Assembly (NCBI RefSeq): GCF_003173035.1 | Contig: NZ_QGLE01000004.1 | Coordinates: 62,001 to 126,000 of the forward strand | Reading direction: 5' to 3' | From: Zavarzinia aquatilis | GTDB taxonomy: Bacteria > Pseudomonadota > Alphaproteobacteria > Zavarziniales > Zavarziniaceae | Length of the DNA: 64,000 nucleotides | Part shown: piece after piece, positions 49,823 through 57,669 of the stretch | Numbering within the stretch: the stretch's first letter is position 1 | How the letters are laid out: every line of letters starts with the position of its first letter | Notes under the pieces: generated by a model | Database searches by the model: none | Seen by the model: only the letters and a program-made list of their open reading frames with translations | What the model was told of the DNA's origin: nothing | Translations under genes and position numbers: made by a program

Positions 49823-51196
49823 ATGAAACGCGCAACGGCCGCCCTTGCCGGTCTGATGCTGGCGGGTATCGCCGCCTCGTCGGCTTTTGCCAAGGTGCCG
49901 CAGTCCGAGGTCGATCGCCTCGGCAAGGATCTGACCCCGCTGGGCGCGGTCAAGGCGGGTAACGCCGATGGCTCGATCCCCGCGTGGGCCGGCGGCATCA
50001 CCACCCCGCCCGCCGGCTACAAGCCCGGCGGCAAATATGTCGATCCGTTCCCGAACGACCAAGTGAAGTTCGTGATCGACGGCAAGAATGTCGATCAGTA
50101 CAAGGACAAGCTGGCGGTCGGCGCCGTCGCCATGCTGAAGCTCTATCCGACCGCGAAGCTGAAGGTCTTCGAGACTCGCCGCACCTGCTCGCTGCCGGAA
50201 CGTGTCTACGAGGCGAACAAGCGCAACGCCGCCACCGCGACCCTGACCGAAGACCAGAACGGCCTCAACGACGCGCTGCTGGGCAACCCGTTCCCGATCC
50301 CGACCAATGGTGTCGAGGCGATCTGGAATCACCGCCTGCGCTATCGCGGCTTCAAGTTCCGCCGCTATTTCGCCTCGGCCGCGGTGAACCGTGATGGTTC
50401 CTACACGATCTTCAAGAACGAAGACTTCGGCATCCTGCACTACAACGGCCCGGGCCTCGCCACGGTCGGCGATGTCAGCGACATCAAGCAGCTGAACAAC
50501 ATCGGCATTTCCTACATCAACATCACGACCTCGCCCGCCCGCCTTGCCGGCAGCGTCGTCCTCGTGCATGACACGATCAACGCCAAGGACATGCCGCGTC
50601 AGGCCTGGGTCTATAACCCCGGCACCCGCCGCGTGCTGCGCGCCCCGGAACTGGCCTACGACAACCCGCTGTACAACACCGACGGCCTGGCCACGACCGA
50701 CCAGTTCGACATGTATAACGGCGCGACCGACCGCTACAACTTCGAGCTTCTGCCGAAGAAGGAGCTGTACATCGGCTACAACAATTACGCGGTCAATGTG
50801 CCCTACAAGGACCTGCTGACCCCGAACACGTTGAACCCCGATTACGGCCGCTATGAACTGCACCGCGTCTGGGTCGTCGATGCCAAGCTGAAGGAAGGCA
50901 CCCGCCACGTCTTCGGTCGCCGCACCTTCTATCTCGACGAGGACAGCTGGAACATCGCCCAGGTCGACCTCTACGATACCCGCCAGCAGCTGTGGCGCTT
51001 CCAGGAAGGCCCGATCTCCAACGCGTATGAGCTGCCGCTGTGCACGTCGGCGGTCGAAGTGACCTACGACCTGCAGTCCGGCCGCTATATCGTCTTCGCC
51101 CTGAAGAACGAGGAAAAGCAGTTCAACCTGAACGCCCAGGACGTCGATCCGGCCCAGTTCACGCCGGACGCCATCCGTCGCCTCGGCACGCGCTGA
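49823..51196 (+). CDS. DUF1329-family protein (copy 2)
   Basis: 457 residues, signal peptide LAGLMLAGIAASSAFA. Same family blocks as copy 1: LGKDLTPLGAVKAGNADGSI, FETRRTCSLPERVYEANK, VEAIWNHRLRYRG, WVYNPGTRRVLRAPELAYDN, YELHRVWVVDAKLKEGTRHV, FYLDEDSWNIAQVDLYDTR. AGGAGG before its ATG, 35 bp after copy-3 DUF1302. Confidence 0.88.
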   Translation: MKRATAALAGLMLAGIAASSAFAKVPQSEVDRLGKDLTPLGAVKAGNADGSIPAWAGGITTPPAGYKPGGKYVDPFPNDQVKFVIDGKNVDQYKDKLAVGAVAMLKLYPTAKLKVFETRRTCSLPERVYEANKRNAATATLTEDQNGLNDALLGNPFPIPTNGVEAIWNHRLRYRGFKFRRYFASAAVNRDGSYTIFKNEDFGILHYNGPGLATVGDVSDIKQLNNIGISYINITTSPARLAGSVVLVHDTINAKDMPRQAWVYNPGTRRVLRAPELAYDNPLYNTDGLATTDQFDMYNGATDRYNFELLPKKELYIGYNNYAVNVPYKDLLTPNTLNPDYGRYELHRVWVVDAKLKEGTRHVFGRRTFYLDEDSWNIAQVDLYDTRQQLWRFQEGPISNAYELPLCTSAVEVTYDLQSGRYIVFALKNEEKQFNLNAQDVDPAQFTPDAIRRLGTR

Positions 51197-51218
51197 ACGA
51201 TTGACACCACTTTTGGGG

Positions 51219-51245
51219 GAGGGCGCAGCCTAGGCTGCGCCCTTT
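51219..51245 (+). terminator. Intrinsic terminator
   Basis: GGGCGCAGCC-TA-GGCTGCGCCC followed by TTTTT, 22 bp after the second DUF1329 gene. Confidence 0.88.
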
Positions 51246-51491
51246 TTCGTTGATCGGTCCCGAATTGGGGAAAACGGCCCCTTTCTATCCCGGCGGGCCG
51301 GCGCTTCAATCAAGTGACAAACAGTCCGTCGAGAGCCGACACAAGATCGGCCAAGGGAACGACGGCCGTGACCATCGCGAAATGCCGGCAAAACGAAATG
51401 CCAGCACAAGGCACCAAGGTGGCACGAGGGAACGGAGGAAGCGGATGTCGGTCTGGGAACGGCCGGGATCACGCCAAAGGGGGGAATAAAA

Positions 51492-53741
51492 ATGAGCATT
51501 GCGCCACGACGCGCAACGGTTCGTGCCTGCGCGCCCGCGTCTCGCACGGTCTTCGGTCAATTCGCTCTGCGTCTCGGTACCGCTTCCGCGGTCGCGGCTC
51601 TCGTCACCGGGATCGGCGCCACGGCCTATGCCTATGATTTCGACGTCACGGACGAGATCAGCGGCTCCATCATCGTCTCGCTGTCGACCGGGGCGCAGAT
51701 TCGCATGGCGGATCGCGATCCCCGGAATTACGGCTATTACAACCGTCCCGAAGCCGATCAGGGCACGACCGGCGGCCTGATTTCCGCCGGCAATGACGAC
51801 GGCAACCTGAACTTCGACAAATACGACGTGATCAGCCAGATCAGCCAGGCCTCCGCCGAGCTGAGCCTGAAGTGGAAGAATTTCTTCCTCTTCACCCGCG
51901 GCGTCGCCTTCTACGATTCGATCGCCGCCAACAACGATCTCGCCGACTGGATGCCCGAGCAGCGGCGCTATACCTCGGGCCGTTATCCCGACGGCGCCGA
52001 CAACAAGGCGGATTGGGACGCCAAGATCCTCGACTATTACATCGGCGGCAATTTCGATGTCTTCGACCGCAATCTGTCGGTGAAGGTCGGCAGCCAGATC
52101 CTGAACTGGGGCGAGGCGCTGTTCACCATCAACGGCATCTCGGTCATCAATCCGATCGACGCCAGCAAGATCCGCACCCCCGGCGCCGAGCTGAAGGACG
52201 CGCTGATCCCGGTGCCGATGATCTCGGCCAGTTACGAACTGGCCAGCGGCCTCTCGCTCGAAGGCTTCTACCAGCTCGACTTCGAGCCCTATCGGCTCGA
52301 CGCCTGCGGCAGCTTCTTTTCCTTCACCGACAATTTCTGCGACGGGGTGAAATATTCCTCGAGCTTCACCGACCCGCAGGACAGCCGTTCCTATACCTCG
52401 GGCACGGGCATGAACCCGCGGGATTACGACGATCCCAACAGCGTGATGCTGGCCGCGAACGGCCCGATCCAGGTGCTCGACGATCCGGATGTGAACGACT
52501 GGGGCCTTGCCCTTCGCTACTTCTCGCCCGAGCTGAACAATACGGAATTCCAGCTCTATTACGTCAACTACACCTCGCGCCTGCCCTCGCTGAGGGCCGA
52601 GGCGCCGCAGCAATATGCCGACGGCACCGGCCAGCTCAATCTGGCGGCGCTGCCCGCCCCCCTGGTCGACGACCTGCTCGACAAGGTGGCGCAGGGCCAG
52701 CTGGACGCCCTCAGCTCGGCGATTTCGGCGCTGCTCGGCGGGCCGATCACCGATCTCGGCGGGGCGCTGACGGGACCGATCACGTCGCAGCTGGTCGACC
52801 CGCCCTATGGCACCGCGCCGCGTTCCGTCGTCCTCGAGAATCTCGAGCGCGGCAATCTCTACATGTATTATCCCGAAGACATCGACATGGTGGGCTTCGC
52901 GTTCAACACGACCTATGACCCGCTCGCCGTCGCGATCAATGCGGAAGTCAGCTACAAGCACGACGCGCCGGTGTGGATTTCGGAACCGGCCTTCCTCGCC
53001 GGGGTTTACGACGGCGCGGGCGGCGTGCCGATCGACCAGGCGACCAAGGCGCCGACCCCGCTCGGCATCCGCAATCCGGGCATCGCGCCGCTGCTCGACA
53101 CCGATTTCCAGCAGTTCGACAATGATTTCCGCTCGGGACGCACCCTGAACCTCGACGAGCGTCACGACGTCTGGCAGGCGGCGATCCGCTTCACCCAGAT
53201 CCGCGGCGGCACGGATTTCATCACCAGCCTGCTCGGTGCCAACCAGCTCTTCGCTCTCGTCGAATTCGGCGCGCTCTACATCGACCTGAACAAGGGCACG
53301 CAATATGCGTCCTATGGCCAGAACGGCTTCTCGGGCTTCCGCACCCGCTCGCTGTCGCTCGGTCCGGCCTCGGTCATCGACCCGATCGACGCCACCTCCC
53401 TCGGGCCCATGTTCCCGGAAACCGGCAAGGGCCCGACGCGCTGGTCCGGCGGCGTGCAGGGCCTGTTCTTCTGGGACTATCCCGACATCATGAGCGGCGT
53501 GACCATGACGCCGTCGATCGGCTTCTCGCACGGTCTGTTCGGCACCACCCCGGCGCCCAATCCGGGCTTCACCAAGTCGGTGACCTCGATGAACTTCGGC
53601 CTGAAGTTCGATTATCTGAACAGCTGGGCGCTCAACGTGAATTACTTCAAGAGCTGGGGCGGCGGCGGCGGCCCGGGCGGCGCCCGCAACGCCTATATCG
53701 ACCGCGACTTCGTCGGTTTCAGCGTTTCCTACATCTTCTGA
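51492..53741 (+). CDS. DUF1302-family outer-membrane beta-barrel-like protein (copy 4)
   Basis: 749 residues. Basic N-terminus, signal-like LGTASAVAALVTGIGATAYA, then DVTDEISGSIIVSLSTGAQIRMADRD, GSQILNWGEALFTINGISVI, RTPGAELKDALIPVPMIS. Like copy 3 it carries a helical insertion (LVDDLLDKVAQGQLDALSSA ... LTGPITSQLVD), and it ends YFKSWGGGGGPGGARNAYID with terminal Phe. A YCF48-like gene follows after a terminator; no DUF1329 of its own. Confidence 0.85.
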   Translation: MSIAPRRATVRACAPASRTVFGQFALRLGTASAVAALVTGIGATAYAYDFDVTDEISGSIIVSLSTGAQIRMADRDPRNYGYYNRPEADQGTTGGLISAGNDDGNLNFDKYDVISQISQASAELSLKWKNFFLFTRGVAFYDSIAANNDLADWMPEQRRYTSGRYPDGADNKADWDAKILDYYIGGNFDVFDRNLSVKVGSQILNWGEALFTINGISVINPIDASKIRTPGAELKDALIPVPMISASYELASGLSLEGFYQLDFEPYRLDACGSFFSFTDNFCDGVKYSSSFTDPQDSRSYTSGTGMNPRDYDDPNSVMLAANGPIQVLDDPDVNDWGLALRYFSPELNNTEFQLYYVNYTSRLPSLRAEAPQQYADGTGQLNLAALPAPLVDDLLDKVAQGQLDALSSAISALLGGPITDLGGALTGPITSQLVDPPYGTAPRSVVLENLERGNLYMYYPEDIDMVGFAFNTTYDPLAVAINAEVSYKHDAPVWISEPAFLAGVYDGAGGVPIDQATKAPTPLGIRNPGIAPLLDTDFQQFDNDFRSGRTLNLDERHDVWQAAIRFTQIRGGTDFITSLLGANQLFALVEFGALYIDLNKGTQYASYGQNGFSGFRTRSLSLGPASVIDPIDATSLGPMFPETGKGPTRWSGGVQGLFFWDYPDIMSGVTMTPSIGFSHGLFGTTPAPNPGFTKSVTSMNFGLKFDYLNSWALNVNYFKSWGGGGGPGGARNAYIDRDFVGFSVSYIF

Positions 53742-53747
53742 TGGCGG

Positions 53748-53780
53748 GGCCGGCCGCGGTTTCATGGCGGCCGGCCTTTT
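53748..53780 (+). terminator. Intrinsic terminator
   Basis: GGCCGGCCGC (53748-53757) pairs with GCGGCCGGCC (53767-53776), then TTTT, directly after copy 4. Confidence 0.82.
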
Positions 53781-53866
53781 CGCGCGGCGGTGTTTCGTTG
53801 AATTATCTGTCAGTTCGCGCTAGAAGCCAGAGACCAAAAGAAAAGATCAAGTCTGGGGAGAGCCTG

Positions 53867-54865
53867 ATGTCCGATTCTCGCGTCCTGTTGCGCCGTCTGG
53901 TCGCGCCGGCTTTCCTGTTGGCGTCGCTCACGGGCGCGCCGGCCTTCGCGCAGGACAGCGCGGCCGGTGGGGACAATCTCGCGCCTTTCCCGGCGAAGAT
54001 GGAGCCGATGGCCGCGGACACGCTGATCAATGCCGTGACCCCGGTCGGCGGCAAACTGGTCGCGGTCGGCGCCTGGGGCCATGTGCTGATCTCGGAAGAC
54101 CAGGGCAAGACCTGGGTCCAGATGCAGACCCCGGTCAACGTCACCCTGACGTCGGTGCGTTTCGTCGATGACAAGCTCGGTTTCGCGACGGGTCATGACG
54201 CGGTCATCCTGCGCACGGAAGACGGCGGCAAGACCTGGGCCATCGTGCAATATGATCCGGCGGCGGAAACGCCCCTGTTCGACATTCACATGACCGACGC
54301 GCAGAACGGCTTCGCCGTCGGCGCCTATGCCCTGATGATGACCACCAGCGATGGTGGCAAGACCTGGGTGAAGAAGCCGCTCGGCGATCTCGATTTCCAT
54401 CTGAACGCCATCGCCGCGGCCAAGGACGGCAAGCTCTGGATTTCGGGCGAGGCCGGCCATGTCTTCGTCACCGACGCGGCGCTGAGCCAGATTCAGGATA
54501 TCGAGACCCCCTATTCGGGTTCGTTCTGGAACGTGCTGCCGCTGTCCGACGGCTCGGTCATCGCCATGGGGCTGCGCGGCAACATCTGGCGCACCACCGA
54601 TCAGGGCGCGACCTGGACTCAGGCCGCGGTCGATACCATCGCCTCGATCCAGTCGGGCATCGAACTGAAGGACGGGCGCGTGGTCCTCGTCGGCCTCGAG
54701 GGCACGGTCCTCGTCTCCGCCGACAAGGGGGCCAGCTTCAAGCCGCTGAAGCGCGGCGAGCGCACGGCCCTGACCGCCGCCCTGCAGCTGGCCGACGGCA
54801 ATGTCCTGCTGTTCGGTGAAAGCGGCGCCGACGGCAGCCTGTCGCTCGAAGCCCTGACCAACTGA
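53867..54865 (+). CDS. YCF48-like (BNR/propeller) exported protein
   Basis: 332 residues from MSDSRVLLRRLVAPAF with GGGGAGAG upstream. Signal peptide ends near PAFAQ. The mature part has repeated Asp-box type units, (G)GKTWxxxxxP: QGKTWVQMQTPVNV, GGKTWAIVQYDP, GGKTWVKKPLGD, QGATWTQAAVDT, each followed by LxxVRFVDDxxGFATG-like strands, as in YCF48-related proteins. Such genes often accompany DUF1302/DUF1329 and MMPL pump genes; no pump is in this window. Confidence 0.85.
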   Translation: MSDSRVLLRRLVAPAFLLASLTGAPAFAQDSAAGGDNLAPFPAKMEPMAADTLINAVTPVGGKLVAVGAWGHVLISEDQGKTWVQMQTPVNVTLTSVRFVDDKLGFATGHDAVILRTEDGGKTWAIVQYDPAAETPLFDIHMTDAQNGFAVGAYALMMTTSDGGKTWVKKPLGDLDFHLNAIAAAKDGKLWISGEAGHVFVTDAALSQIQDIETPYSGSFWNVLPLSDGSVIAMGLRGNIWRTTDQGATWTQAAVDTIASIQSGIELKDGRVVLVGLEGTVLVSADKGASFKPLKRGERTALTAALQLADGNVLLFGESGADGSLSLEALTN

Positions 54866-54870
54866 TCGGC

Positions 54871-54892
54871 CGGCCGGGTTCGCGCCCGGCCG
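54871..54892. terminator. Terminator-like hairpin between convergent genes
   Basis: CGGCCGGG (54871-54878) pairs with CCCGGCCG (54885-54892). It ends at the stop of the convergent minus-strand gene; no T-run. Confidence 0.6.
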
Positions 54893-55318
54893 CTAGACCC
54901 GCCGCATGGTGGCGTGGGTGATCAGCACTGACGCCCCGCCCTCGCCATAGAGCTTGTCGGTCGCCTTCTGCAGCAGACGGGTCAGGCGTGGCACGTCCAG
55001 CGATGACTTCATGTCCAGCTGATCGACATAGGGGTCGAGGCAGCGCAGGTAGGAATCCCGGACCAGGGGAATTTCCCGCGCGATCCGTTCGCGCAGCATC
55101 GCATCGCCGACATCGAGATTGGCGACCACGGTCATGATCGCCCGGACCTTGCCACGGCGCACGACGCTGAGATTGAATGGCGCCAAGATCACGACGTTGC
55201 CGATGACATCGACGCCGTCACGCGCCGCTTCGGCCCGCGCATGGCCACGTGCGATGACGGCGAAGGCGGCACCGAGGGCAAGGGAAAGGACGTGGCGGCG
55301 ATGAAGGGGGCAGGACAT
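54893..55318 (-). CDS. FliL-like exported protein of unknown function
   Basis: 141 residues with an N-terminal signal peptide preceded by RR (HRRHVLSLALGAAFAVIARGHA). The mature domain (VILAPFNLSVVRRGKVRAIMTVVANLDV, LRERIAREIPLVRDSYLRCL, RLTRLLQKATDKLYGEGGASVLITH) follows the strand-helix layout of the FliL periplasmic domain but no flagellar gene is near. Start region overlaps that of the divergent gene by 18 bp. Confidence 0.65.
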   Translation of the reverse strand: MSCPLHRRHVLSLALGAAFAVIARGHARAEAARDGVDVIGNVVILAPFNLSVVRRGKVRAIMTVVANLDVGDAMLRERIAREIPLVRDSYLRCLDPYVDQLDMKSSLDVPRLTRLLQKATDKLYGEGGASVLITHATMRRV

Positions 55319-56554
55319 GGCGGCCAGTATGGCGGGCGAAGGTTAACGGCTTCCTTGTGTGTCGCGGCGTTTCTGCCGCTGTCCGGTGCCGCCGCCAGCG
55401 AGGTCGGGGCGACCCTGTCCGTCGATCCGGCCCGCCTGCCGCTGCCCTATGCGACGCCCAGTGCCTATAACGCCCCGCGCGAGGTGGATTTGCCGGCGGG
55501 GGCCTTGCCGCAGGTGCCGCCCGGTTTTGTCGTCTCGGTCTTCGCGGATGGCTTCGACCATGCACGCGCGCTCGTCGTCGCGCCGGATGGTGCCGTGCTG
55601 CTGGCCCAGTCGCGGCCCGGTGTCGTCACCCGCCTCGTCGATGGCGACAAGGATGGCCGAGCCGAGGCACGGGGCGATATCGTCACCGGCCTCGACCTGC
55701 CTCATGGCCTTGCTTTCCAGGGCGACCAGCTCTTCGTGGGCGATGCCTATGGCGTCTGGCAGCTCGATTATGCCGGCGGGGCCGGAGGCAAGCCGCGGCG
55801 CATCACGGCGGAGGGCGCCTTCGGCGAGACCGGTGGCCACTGGACCCGCAACATCGCCTTTTCGGCCGATGGCGCCGATCTCTTCGTCGCCATCGGCAGC
55901 GAGAGCAATATCGCCGAAGAAGCGCCGCCCCGCGCCACCATCCAGCGTTTCGCCGCGCGGGGCGGCGCCGGCACGACCTTCGCCACGGGCCTGCGCAATC
56001 CGGTCGGTCTCGCGGTCAATCCGGTGACCGGCGTCCTGTGGACCGTGGTGAACGAGCGCGATGGCCTGGGCGACGAACTGGCGCCCGACTATCTCGCCTC
56101 GGTGGTCGAGGGCGGCTTCTACGGCTGGCCCTATGCCTATGTCGGCATTCCCGATCCCCGTTTTGGCGACCGGAGGCCCGATCTTGTCGCCGCCAGCCGG
56201 CTGCCCGAAGTCCTGTTCCGCAGCCATTCGGCGCCCCTCGGCCTCGTCTTCTACACCGGCACGGCCTTTCCGCCCGAATATCGGGGCGATGCCTTTATTG
56301 CCCTGCACGGCAGCTGGAACGCGGGCAGCCCACGCGGCTACCAGGTGGCGCGGGTCGATTTCGACAAGGGCGTGCCGGTCGCCAATGAATATCAGGTCTT
56401 CGTCGACGGTTTCCGCGGCGATACGGGCGAGGGCAAGCGGGCGGAAGTCTGGGGCCGGCCGGCGGGACTCGCCGTCGCCGCCGACGGCGCCCTTCTGGTC
56501 GCCGACGACGTCGCCAACGTCATCTGGCGCATCGCTTACGAGGGCAAGCCATGA
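55301..56554 (+). CDS. Sorbosone dehydrogenase/PQQ-dependent sugar dehydrogenase-like protein
   Basis: 417 residues from ATG 55301; a later start near LTASLCVAAF is possible. A hydrophobic export segment is followed by a six-bladed propeller: PPGFVVSVFADGFDHARALVVAPDGAVLLAQ, HGLAFQGDQLFVGDAYGVW, GETGGHWTRNIAFSADG, ATGLRNPVGLAVNPVTGVLWTVVNERDGLGDE, GGFYGWPYAYVG and FIALHGSWN. Periplasmic oxidoreductase of the GSDH/sorbosone type; PQQ dependence is family inference. Overlaps the Nudix gene by 4 bp. Confidence 0.82.
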   Translation: MKGAGHGGQYGGRRLTASLCVAAFLPLSGAAASEVGATLSVDPARLPLPYATPSAYNAPREVDLPAGALPQVPPGFVVSVFADGFDHARALVVAPDGAVLLAQSRPGVVTRLVDGDKDGRAEARGDIVTGLDLPHGLAFQGDQLFVGDAYGVWQLDYAGGAGGKPRRITAEGAFGETGGHWTRNIAFSADGADLFVAIGSESNIAEEAPPRATIQRFAARGGAGTTFATGLRNPVGLAVNPVTGVLWTVVNERDGLGDELAPDYLASVVEGGFYGWPYAYVGIPDPRFGDRRPDLVAASRLPEVLFRSHSAPLGLVFYTGTAFPPEYRGDAFIALHGSWNAGSPRGYQVARVDFDKGVPVANEYQVFVDGFRGDTGEGKRAEVWGRPAGLAVAADGALLVADDVANVIWRIAYEGKP

Positions 56555-57087
56555 CGCCGTGGAAGCGCCTTGCCCGGCGCACGGTCTACGAGCGCCGGCC
56601 CTGGCTCGCGGTCCATGTCGACCGGCTGGAATTGCCCGGCGGCCGCATCGTCGAGGAATTCCACCAGGTCGAGGTCGCGCCCTATGTGATCGTCCTCGCC
56701 GAGACCCCGGCGGGCGAACTCGTGATGATGGAGCAATATCGCCATGGCGTCGGCGGCCTGTGCCTGTCGCTGCCCGGCGGCATGATCGACCCGGGCGAGG
56801 AGCCGGAGGTCGCCGCCCGCCGCGAGCTGCTGGAAGAAACCGGCTACCGCGCCGAGCACTTCCGCCTGGTGCAGACCTATGTCGCCATGGCCAACATGGG
56901 CGGCTGCACCGCCCATCTGTTCCACGCCGCCAACGCCGTGCCGGTGACGGCGCCCGATTCCGGCGATCTCGAGGAAGCGGAACTCCTCACCCTGTCGCGG
57001 GGGGACGTCCGGGCGGCGATCCAGGCCGGGCGCCTGCCCATCGCCAACATCCTGATGGCCGCCGGCCTGTGGCTGGCCGGGTTCTGA
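56551..57087 (+). CDS. Nudix hydrolase, ADP-ribose pyrophosphatase type
   Basis: 178 residues. Complete Nudix box GGMIDPGEEPEVAARRELLEETGY, preceded by the strand VMMEQYRHGVGGLCLSLP that is characteristic of NUDT5/ADP-ribose pyrophosphatases. Translationally coupled (ATGA) to the sugar dehydrogenase-like gene. Confidence 0.87.
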   Translation: MTPWKRLARRTVYERRPWLAVHVDRLELPGGRIVEEFHQVEVAPYVIVLAETPAGELVMMEQYRHGVGGLCLSLPGGMIDPGEEPEVAARRELLEETGYRAEHFRLVQTYVAMANMGGCTAHLFHAANAVPVTAPDSGDLEEAELLTLSRGDVRAAIQAGRLPIANILMAAGLWLAGF

Positions 57088-57093
57088 GACCCG

Positions 57094-57615
57094 TCACTTC
57101 ATGAAGACGTGATTGCCGATCCGTACCGTCTTGTCGAGGTTCTTCGCCCAGCGCGGTTTCTTGCGGTACTGGAGAACGGAGTAGAAGGAATGGGCGCCGC
57201 CGGTCGGGTCCTTCACCGTGTCGGTCAGGACCGCTTCGGCCATGATGGCGGCGTTCTGCCAGCGCTGGGTGGTGCCGATCACGGTCGCGACATCCTTGCG
57301 GGCGACCTTGCGGGTCCAGCCGAACTGGCTCTTCTCATAGACGACGTCGCAGATGGTGGTGCCCGGCGGCCGGTCGTCCAGCCGGTTCAGGACGACATGG
57401 CCGACAGCGGCCAGGCCCTCGGCGCCTTCACCGCCCGCCTCATAGAACATGGCGGCGATCAGGCAGGCGCGGTCGTCGGAGGCGACGGCGGGGGCAAGCG
57501 TTGGCGGGGGCGGGACTTCGGCCACCACGGCGACGGGCGGCACATGGGCGGCGTCAGGCGCGGCGACGCAGCCGGCGACCGCCATGGCGGCGGCGATGAT
57601 GACGATATGGCGCAT
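57094..57615 (-). CDS. SleB-type cell-wall hydrolase lipoprotein
   Basis: 173 residues. Lipoprotein signal with lipobox VAGC at residues 13-16. The Hydrolase_2/SleB domain: CLIAAMFYEAGGEGAEGLAAVGHVVLNR (catalytic Glu region), TICDVVYEKSQFGWT and DPTGGAHSFYS. Peptidoglycan remodelling, probably a lytic transglycosylase-like activity. Its AGGGAGG ribosome site lies in the 3' arm of a perfect hairpin directly upstream. Confidence 0.87.
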   Translation of the reverse strand: MRHIVIIAAAMAVAGCVAAPDAAHVPPVAVVAEVPPPPTLAPAVASDDRACLIAAMFYEAGGEGAEGLAAVGHVVLNRLDDRPPGTTICDVVYEKSQFGWTRKVARKDVATVIGTTQRWQNAAIMAEAVLTDTVKDPTGGAHSFYSVLQYRKKPRWAKNLDKTVRIGNHVFMK

Positions 57616-57620
57616 TCCGG

Positions 57621-57651
57621 CCCTCCCTGTCGGCTTTACTGACAGGGAGGG
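57621..57651 (-). promoter_or_regulatory. Hairpin that buries the ribosome site of the SleB gene
   Basis: Minus strand: CCCTCCCTGTC, nine-base loop, GACAGGGAGGG, then CCGGA and ATG. The 11-bp stem is perfect and the 3' arm contains the Shine-Dalgarno sequence five bases from the start. It may also terminate ilvD transcription, which ends 18 bp upstream. Confidence 0.65.
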
Positions 57652-57669
57652 GGGAGGGACGTCAACTGC

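Noticed and set aside
47436-49835. Very long antisense open frames opposite the DUF1302 genes (also 41464-43605, 51306-53765, 44914-46899)
   Set aside because: They are mirror frames of codon-biased high-GC genes, rich in Arg/Ala/Gly/His, without start signals or family similarity.
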